NCBI RefSeq assembly: GCF_019511665.1
Contig: NZ_JAEUAW010000003.1
Location: forward strand, 186,001 to 250,000
Origin: Microbacterium jejuense
Lineage (GTDB): Bacteria; Actinomycetota; Actinomycetes; Actinomycetales; Microbacteriaceae
Length of the DNA: 64,000 nt
Reading direction: 5' to 3'
The notes under the pieces were generated by a model, which was not told the DNA's origin, made no database searches, and saw only the letters and a list, made by a program, of their open reading frames with translations. This document shows, piece by piece, positions 59,421-64,000 of the stretch. Every line of letters starts with the position of its first letter. Positions within the stretch are counted from its first letter, which is position 1. The position numbers and the translations under genes are program-made.

Positions 59421-61545
59421 CGGGGATGCTCAACTGGTTGAGCTGCCGGACGAGCTTCGGGGGCAACTGCTCGGCCGTGATCTCGTTGCGCTCCAGCGCC
59501 CCGGCGAGTTCCTCCAACGTCATCAACCCACGCGCTGCCGCATTGTCGGGCTGCAGGTCCGCGTTCACCCGACGCATCTCCGCCAGCTCAGCGGCGCTCG
59601 GGATGGTGAAACGCAGCTTGAAGTCCGCCTGCTGCACCTGCGTGACCTCCCCCGCGATGCCCGCCATCGCTGGCCCCCACCCACAGACCCGCACCCACCC
59701 CTTGCTGCGGGTGATGGCGGTGAAGATCGTGTTTCGTCGGCTGACCTCGCTGAACGGCGCGCCGGCATACTGCGAATCCACTACATACACCATCGGCGCT
59801 TCATTGCCTTTGGCACGGAAGATGTGCGCGACGGCGATGGAGCCGCGGATGAACACCTCGTCGGTGCTGTTGTTCACACCGACGAGGTGGCTGGGCAGCC
59901 CCTTCTCTTCGAACGTGCGCGCCAGCCGGACGTACCGGCGTTTGGAGGTGTAGGCGCTGGGCAGTACGACCAGAATGTCATCGTGTTCGAGCTCGCCATC
60001 GGTGACGTCGCGGATGATCTGCTCCGCAACCCACTCGTCCTGCGCCTGCTCGTCCTTGAAGTCGCCGCGCAACACCACGGCGTCGGCACTGTCCATCCGC
60101 TCCAGGAAGTACTTCGGTGAGCTGTCGGCGGAGCGTTCCAACTCCACCCACGACCCGAGGGTCAACGCGCCCGCATCCAGCCGGTACCCGATGTCTTCCC
60201 ACAGTTGAGGGTCGTCGAAGTGCTGCACCAGCCCACCGCTCCGGTACACGCCGAAACCGATGGCATGCGCCGTGGCCAACGCCCACGGCGTGTTGCGATA
60301 GCAGACCGGCAACACGATGTCGCGGCGCGGCTCATCGTCCCGGTTTTGGATGTTCACCACTGGCTCACCGGTCGGTGTCCGACCGAACAGCTCCGCGACA
60401 TTGGCCATCTCGGTCTCGTCAAGCTTCTGCAACTCGTCGTACGCCCACACCACCCGCTTCGGGTCCTTGGTGAACAGGTGAACGAGCTGAAAGAACGCCG
60501 GCGGCAGATCCTGGGCCTCATCGATCAGGACAGCATCGAACAGCGGGGGGATGTCCTCGCGTTGCCGGGCGATCTCCAACAGCTCCTGGCAGGCACCCTC
60601 GAACGCGTCCTCCCGGCCGAACTTCTGTTCCGCAGAACGGAAGTTGTGCGGCTGCACACCCAACGCGTCCGCCAACCGGGTGTAAACGCCGTCGCGTCCC
60701 CGGGAACCCCAGGCGTGCATGATCGACAGCCGTTCCGGGTCGGGCAGGTCATCCATGTGCGCGAAGGAGAACCGCTTCACAAGGTCCTCGAACTGCTGGT
60801 AAAGCGCACGGGAGGAGAACGTGACGACGATATTCCACGATTCGTTCTGCGCGTGCAGCAACGCCGCCTTCAACGCCAGCACGATCGTCTTCCCGGAACC
60901 CGCCAGCCCACGGATCCGCTGCGGGCCGTCGGGCGTTTCGATAGCCGCCTTCTTCTGCCAGAAGTCCAGGTTGGCGATGCCACGTTCGATGACCTTCATC
61001 GTCGCGCCGCGGCTGGTGTCGCTCTTCACATCCACACGTCGCTTCGCAGGGCGAATGGTGGTCACCCGCTGCAGTGCAGCCTCGAGACTTCGGTACAGGT
61101 CTGCATCCAGCGGCGGCCGGGAAGCGACCAGGTCAGGCAACTGCTCAAACGTCGCAAAGGTTGCTGCGGTGCTAATCGGGGAAGGCCCGAGGTCTGCGCT
61201 CAGTAGAGTGATCGTGCCAATATCCACCGCGAACTGGCGCCCCTGACGCAACGACTCGTGCCGGGACAGGTTACTTTCGAGGGTGTTGTAGATCGAGTCC
61301 TGCTCGGAACTCAGCACCAGCCAGTCGTCCACCGTCGCCGGCAGGACGTCGGCGAAACGGAACGCGATCAGACCGTGGGACTGCGACACCAGCAGTGCGT
61401 CTATCTCGACACGATCGTCCGCGGTCGCGAGCACCGGGTAGCCCAGGTAGATGGTCCCGTCTTCCACCAATGAAGCGGCCACATCCGCTAGGTGAAGAGC
61501 CGCCGCCCGGTTGTCGGGTTGACCGTGAACCACTTCCAGTGCCAT
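59407..61545 (-). CDS. UvrD/Rep-like SF1 helicase with degenerate nuclease-like N-terminal domain
   Basis: A 712-residue protein. Residues of about 10-160 resemble a NERD-type domain: DRVEIDALLVSQSHGLIAFRF keeps Glu47-x-Asp49 but has Arg where the nuclease Lys would be. The helicase core has Walker A GLAGSGKT (213-220, Lys219), DEAQD at 342-346, the motif-IV-like VCYRNTP and the C-terminal AKGNEAPMVYVVD and FTAITRSKGWV. Those are SF1 UvrD/PcrA-like motifs. It should use ATP to unwind DNA. It begins ATG 61545 after GAAGGGGT. The overlapping DUF2290 gene is its likely partner. Confidence 0.87.
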   Translation of the reverse strand: MALEVVHGQPDNRAAALHLADVAASLVEDGTIYLGYPVLATADDRVEIDALLVSQSHGLIAFRFADVLPATVDDWLVLSSEQDSIYNTLESNLSRHESLRQGRQFAVDIGTITLLSADLGPSPISTAATFATFEQLPDLVASRPPLDADLYRSLEAALQRVTTIRPAKRRVDVKSDTSRGATMKVIERGIANLDFWQKKAAIETPDGPQRIRGLAGSGKTIVLALKAALLHAQNESWNIVVTFSSRALYQQFEDLVKRFSFAHMDDLPDPERLSIMHAWGSRGRDGVYTRLADALGVQPHNFRSAEQKFGREDAFEGACQELLEIARQREDIPPLFDAVLIDEAQDLPPAFFQLVHLFTKDPKRVVWAYDELQKLDETEMANVAELFGRTPTGEPVVNIQNRDDEPRRDIVLPVCYRNTPWALATAHAIGFGVYRSGGLVQHFDDPQLWEDIGYRLDAGALTLGSWVELERSADSSPKYFLERMDSADAVVLRGDFKDEQAQDEWVAEQIIRDVTDGELEHDDILVVLPSAYTSKRRYVRLARTFEEKGLPSHLVGVNNSTDEVFIRGSIAVAHIFRAKGNEAPMVYVVDSQYAGAPFSEVSRRNTIFTAITRSKGWVRVCGWGPAMAGIAGEVTQVQQADFKLRFTIPSAAELAEMRRVNADLQPDNAAARGLMTLEELAGALERNEITAEQLPPKLVRQLNQLSIPDDDL

Positions 61546-61615
61546 GAGACCCCTTCGTCGACAGATCGAGCCCAAATCTATCCCGCCGTGGGCCAGCGAC
61601 GACGCCCGCGCGGGG

Positions 61616-62671
61616 CTAGTCCTGAGCGCGCCCCACACTGCCGCGCAGGATCAGACGCGCCGAGAAGGATGGCAGCGTCGATGCGCCGGCCGGGTTCATG
61701 GCGAGTTCAGCCGCGCATTTGCCCATGTCGTAATCGGGTTGCGCGATGACAGTGAGCGGCGGATCCACAAGACGTGCCCAAGACAAGTCGTCGTACATGG
61801 CCAGAGAGACCTCACCGGGAATCCGAAGTCCCCGGGATCGAACGACATCCAGCATGGTCTCGGCGATCTGGCTATCGGAGGCAATGAGCGCTGTAGGTGG
61901 ATTGGGACCGTCGAGGAGGGAATGGTAGGCCGCGGCTATGGCATCCCGGTCGCGCTCCGGGAACCTGACCAGATCAACAGGCGGCGCAATCCCGGCTTCG
62001 CTAAACGGGGTGAACAGCCCTTCGACCTTGTCCTGAATGATCGATGCGGGCAGTTCGGCGCCGATGCTGTAAGCGGCCTGGGGCATCGCCAGCGACGACA
62101 CGAATCCGATGCGTCGGTGTCCCAAGTCGAGCAGGCGCCGGGTCAACTCAGAACTGGCCTGCCGCATGTCGGCTTCGATGACCGGCGCGTCCAAGCCCGG
62201 CACCCTGCGCTCCCAAAGCACCAGCGGCGTGCCTACCGCCGTGATCCGCTGCAAATGCTCGACATCCCGCCGGTCGGCTGCGGACACGATGAGTCCGTCG
62301 ACCTGCTTGCCGAGAAGCAGGCGAATCGCTTTGCGTTCCTCGCTGACCTCGAATCCGGATCCGGCGAACAGCACGGCCAGACCTTGGAGGCGTGCCGCGT
62401 CGACCATCCCCTGGAAGGCGACCGGCCACACCGGGTTGGTGATGCCTCGTGCCACGATCCCAAGGGAGCCCGAACGCCCAGTGTTCATCGTCTGCGCGGC
62501 AGCGTTTGGGTGATACCCCAGCTGGTTCGCAGCTGCTAGCACCCGACGCTTCGTCTCCTCGTTTATCCGCCCGTAACCACCAAGCGCCCGTGTCGCCGTC
62601 GCTTTGGAGACCCCTGCGAGCGTGGCCACGTCTGCCGCGGTAGGCGGCTTGGTCGGCACCGAAGAGGCCAT
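61616..62671 (-). CDS. LacI-family transcriptional regulator
   Basis: A 351-residue regulator. The helix-turn-helix and hinge are at about 8-60: TAADVATLAGVSKATATRALGGYGRI, VLAAANQLGYHPN. The rest is a periplasmic-binding-like sensor (GIVARGITNPVWPVAFQGMV, ... LAMYDDLSWARLVDPPLTVI). It is divergent from an ABC transporter for a small polar solute, which it likely represses. ATG 62671 follows TTGGAG. It lies 70 bp upstream of the helicase gene on the same strand, so read-through into the defence genes is possible. Confidence 0.92.
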   Translation of the reverse strand: MASSVPTKPPTAADVATLAGVSKATATRALGGYGRINEETKRRVLAAANQLGYHPNAAAQTMNTGRSGSLGIVARGITNPVWPVAFQGMVDAARLQGLAVLFAGSGFEVSEERKAIRLLLGKQVDGLIVSAADRRDVEHLQRITAVGTPLVLWERRVPGLDAPVIEADMRQASSELTRRLLDLGHRRIGFVSSLAMPQAAYSIGAELPASIIQDKVEGLFTPFSEAGIAPPVDLVRFPERDRDAIAAAYHSLLDGPNPPTALIASDSQIAETMLDVVRSRGLRIPGEVSLAMYDDLSWARLVDPPLTVIAQPDYDMGKCAAELAMNPAGASTLPSFSARLILRGSVGRAQD

Positions 62672-62698
62672 CTTGACTCCAAGAAATCGGTTGGGCGC

Positions 62699-62712
62699 TT
62701 GCATTAACGCAA
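62699..62712. promoter_or_regulatory. Near-palindromic site upstream of LacI gene
   Basis: TTGCATTAACGCAA is a 14-bp inverted repeat with one mismatched pair, 28 bp before the LacI start codon. LacI-type repressors bind sites of this size, and the position suits autoregulation. Confidence 0.5.
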
Positions 62713-62740
62713 TCGAAACAATACAGTCCTAGTCTAGTGC

Positions 62741-62778
62741 GAGTCCGGACTCACACGCAGCGTTGCGAGTCCGGACTC
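62741..62778. promoter_or_regulatory. Two identical palindromic operators in the LacI/transporter intergenic region
   Basis: The perfect 12-bp palindrome GAGTCCGGACTC occurs at 62741-62752 and again at 62767-62778, centres 26 bp apart. Both lie between the divergent LacI and binding-protein genes. Two copies suggest cooperative binding, most likely by the adjacent LacI protein. Confidence 0.65.
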
Positions 62779-62813
62779 TCAAATGGTCCACAAGACCCGA
62801 GAGCACCATTTGA
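62779..62813 (+). promoter_or_regulatory. Stem-loop in leader of amino-acid transporter
   Basis: TCAAATGGT (62779-62787) and ACCATTTGA (62805-62813) are perfect 9-bp arms around a 17-nt loop, 39 bp before the binding-protein ATG. It directly follows the second GAGTCCGGACTC copy. It could fold in the mRNA leader or act as a further protein site. Confidence 0.5.
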
Positions 62814-62852
62814 AGTTCCTTCCCTCACCGCCGAGCTCGAAAGAAGCACATC

Positions 62853-63806
62853 ATGAAAATGCGTCACATCGCCGTACCCATCACCGTCGCCCTGATGGGC
62901 GCGCTGACCCTCGCTGGCTGCAGTTCCCAGTCTTCCAACGGATCGACGCCGCAACCGACCGGGGCTCCGACCGCCGCTGGCCTCGCTGACGACATCCCCA
63001 CCGAAGAGATCACCACCACGGTGAATGAGGATCTCGCCGCGCAACTCCCGGCAGACTTCGGTGACACACTCACCGTCGCGATCGACCTCAGCAGCCCGCC
63101 GGCGCGGTTCATCGACGAAGCCGGCGACCCTGTGGGTTTCAACGTCGACTTCACGAACCTGCTGACGGAGAAGCTCGGTCTCGAGCCGAAGATCGAGAAC
63201 GTCCCGCTCGCTCAGATCGTGCCGGGCCTCGCGGCGCAGCGATACGACATCGCGGTCAACAACCTTTCCCGCAACCCGGAGCGGGAAGCGCAGCTGGACA
63301 TGGTCGAGTACATGCAGGGAAGCGGCGGTATCGCTATTCCCGCCGACAACCCGAACGACGTCACGGAGAAGACCACGAGCCTGTGTGCCCTGCACATCGG
63401 TGTGCTGTCGGGCTCTTACCAGGAGAGCAACACGATTCCCGCGATCAACGAGGAGTGCGAGGCCGAAGGCCTCGACCCCGTGACCTTCACCGCATACGGC
63501 ACCAACAACGAAGCGATCCTCGCGCTCGGGTCCGGTCGCGTGGAGGCGTGGATCGGAAACGGCACCGTTGCGGCATATGCGGCCGCCCGCAACCCGGAGG
63601 TGTTCAAGTCGCTGACCCTGGAGAACACCTGGAGCCACGACAACCTGGGCCTGCCGAAGGGCTCGGAGCTGACCGAAGTTGTCGCCGAGGCGTTCCAGGA
63701 GCTGATGGACGAAGGCACCTACGCGCAGGTGCTGGAGAAGTGGGGCATCGAAAACTACGCCCTGGATCAGACCAGTCTGACGCAGACCGACGTCGTCCAG
63801 CAGTAA
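62853..63806 (+). CDS. Amino-acid-type ABC transporter substrate-binding lipoprotein (family 3)
   Basis: A 317-residue lipoprotein. The signal peptide ends in the lipobox LAGC (Cys23). The mature domain matches family 3 solute-binding proteins: DTLTVAIDLSSPPARFIDEAGDPVGFNVDFTNLL in outline, YDIAVNNLSRNPEREAQLDMVEYMQ and EAILALGSGRVEAWIGN. These bind polar amino acids or opines outside the membrane. A permease gene begins 45 bp downstream. The divergent LacI regulator is a less usual partner for such transporters and suggests control by a sugar-like or unusual ligand. Confidence 0.92.
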   Translation: MKMRHIAVPITVALMGALTLAGCSSQSSNGSTPQPTGAPTAAGLADDIPTEEITTTVNEDLAAQLPADFGDTLTVAIDLSSPPARFIDEAGDPVGFNVDFTNLLTEKLGLEPKIENVPLAQIVPGLAAQRYDIAVNNLSRNPEREAQLDMVEYMQGSGGIAIPADNPNDVTEKTTSLCALHIGVLSGSYQESNTIPAINEECEAEGLDPVTFTAYGTNNEAILALGSGRVEAWIGNGTVAAYAAARNPEVFKSLTLENTWSHDNLGLPKGSELTEVVAEAFQELMDEGTYAQVLEKWGIENYALDQTSLTQTDVVQQ

Positions 63807-63851
63807 CCGCGTTCGCTGCTCGCATCCGACCCCGGACTAGAGGTAAGACCA

Positions 63852-64000
63852 ATGACCACTCTTCTCACACGCGGCCCGACGAAGCCGTTCATTCCCCGCA
63901 GACAGTACGTGTTCTACGTGCTGGTGACGATCGTCGCCGTGCTGTTGCTGCTGAGCCTGCTGACCAACGCCAACTACCAGTGGGATGTGGTCGCGCAGTA
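63852..64000 (+). CDS. ABC transporter permease, polar amino-acid type (partial)
   Basis: The first 49 codons of a membrane protein from ATG 63852 run to the window edge. The sequence begins MTTLLTRGPTKPFIPRRQYV, followed by a hydrophobic helix (FYVLVTIVAVLLLLSLLTN) and NYQWDVVAQ, the usual end of the first segment in HisM/GlnP-type permeases. It follows the binding-protein gene in the same operon, preceded by AGAGGTAAG. The type call rests mainly on context. Confidence 0.75.
   Translation, partial: MTTLLTRGPTKPFIPRRQYVFYVLVTIVAVLLLLSLLTNANYQWDVVAQ

Noticed and set aside
50440..64000. The missing 5' part of tadA further right in the window
   Set aside because: No reading frame with TadA N-terminal features was found on either strand up to the window end.

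Overview
The window reads as chromosome from a high-GC actinobacterium, most likely Microbacteriaceae and probably Microbacterium. Supporting signs are the very GC-rich third codon positions, frequent GTG starts, ATGA/GTGA gene overlaps, the prfB-ftsE-ftsX-smpB order, an RF2 gene without a programmed frameshift, and an actinobacterial-type tad cluster with separate TadB, TadC and TadE-like genes. The genus is an inference; no rRNA gene is present to test it.

Layout: 1-9.1 kb holds the end of an IclR regulator and a nine-gene minus-strand operon. The operon carries a branched-chain-type ABC importer (binding protein, LivG, LivF, LivH, LivM), an acyl-CoA synthetase, a TetR regulator, a 3-hydroxybutyrate dehydrogenase and an alpha/beta hydrolase. 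It looks like an uptake and catabolic unit for a carboxylic acid or ester, read from a clear -35/-10 promoter near 9.16 kb. From 9.2 to 33 kb the content is mostly housekeeping and single genes: a MarR/MFS pair, a CPBP protease, tRNA-Lys(CTT), a HisN-like phosphatase, YaeQ, Nudix, a zinc-ribbon SDR, a frameshifted ABC-F gene, an amine oxidase, SulP, tmRNA, two oxidoreductase clusters, SmpB, FtsEX, RF2 and an MFS exporter.

From 33 to 46 kb lies a secretion and regulation block: a TrmB/LuxR-like regulator beside a 1285-residue secreted subtilase, a secreted NPCBM/beta-helix protein followed by a DeoR-LacI chimeric regulator, a RIO-type kinase with an upstream micro-ORF, a tautomerase, and a secreted Ig-like repeat protein divergent from a LuxR-type regulator. 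A tad (Flp pilus) gene cluster runs from 46.4 to 50.4 kb.

The tad cluster is cut. The tadA ATPase keeps only its C-terminal catalytic half and meets lower-GC foreign DNA at about 50.44 kb. That DNA starts with a coupled three-gene recombinase cassette: an intact tyrosine recombinase, an XRE protein, and a large protein with six zinc ribbons and a decayed recombinase domain. A broken gene, an XRE repressor and an unknown two-domain protein follow. Then comes a minus-strand block of three genes: a PD-(D/E)XK-NACHT NTPase, a DUF2290 protein and an SF1 helicase. This block looks like an antiphage defence island and is the most interesting part of the window. The missing 5' half of tadA does not reappear before the window ends, so the insertion is at least about 13.5 kb or the locus is rearranged.

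The last 2.4 kb holds a LacI regulator divergent from a polar amino-acid-type ABC transporter (binding protein plus the start of a permease). The intergenic region carries several palindromes, including two identical 12-bp ones.
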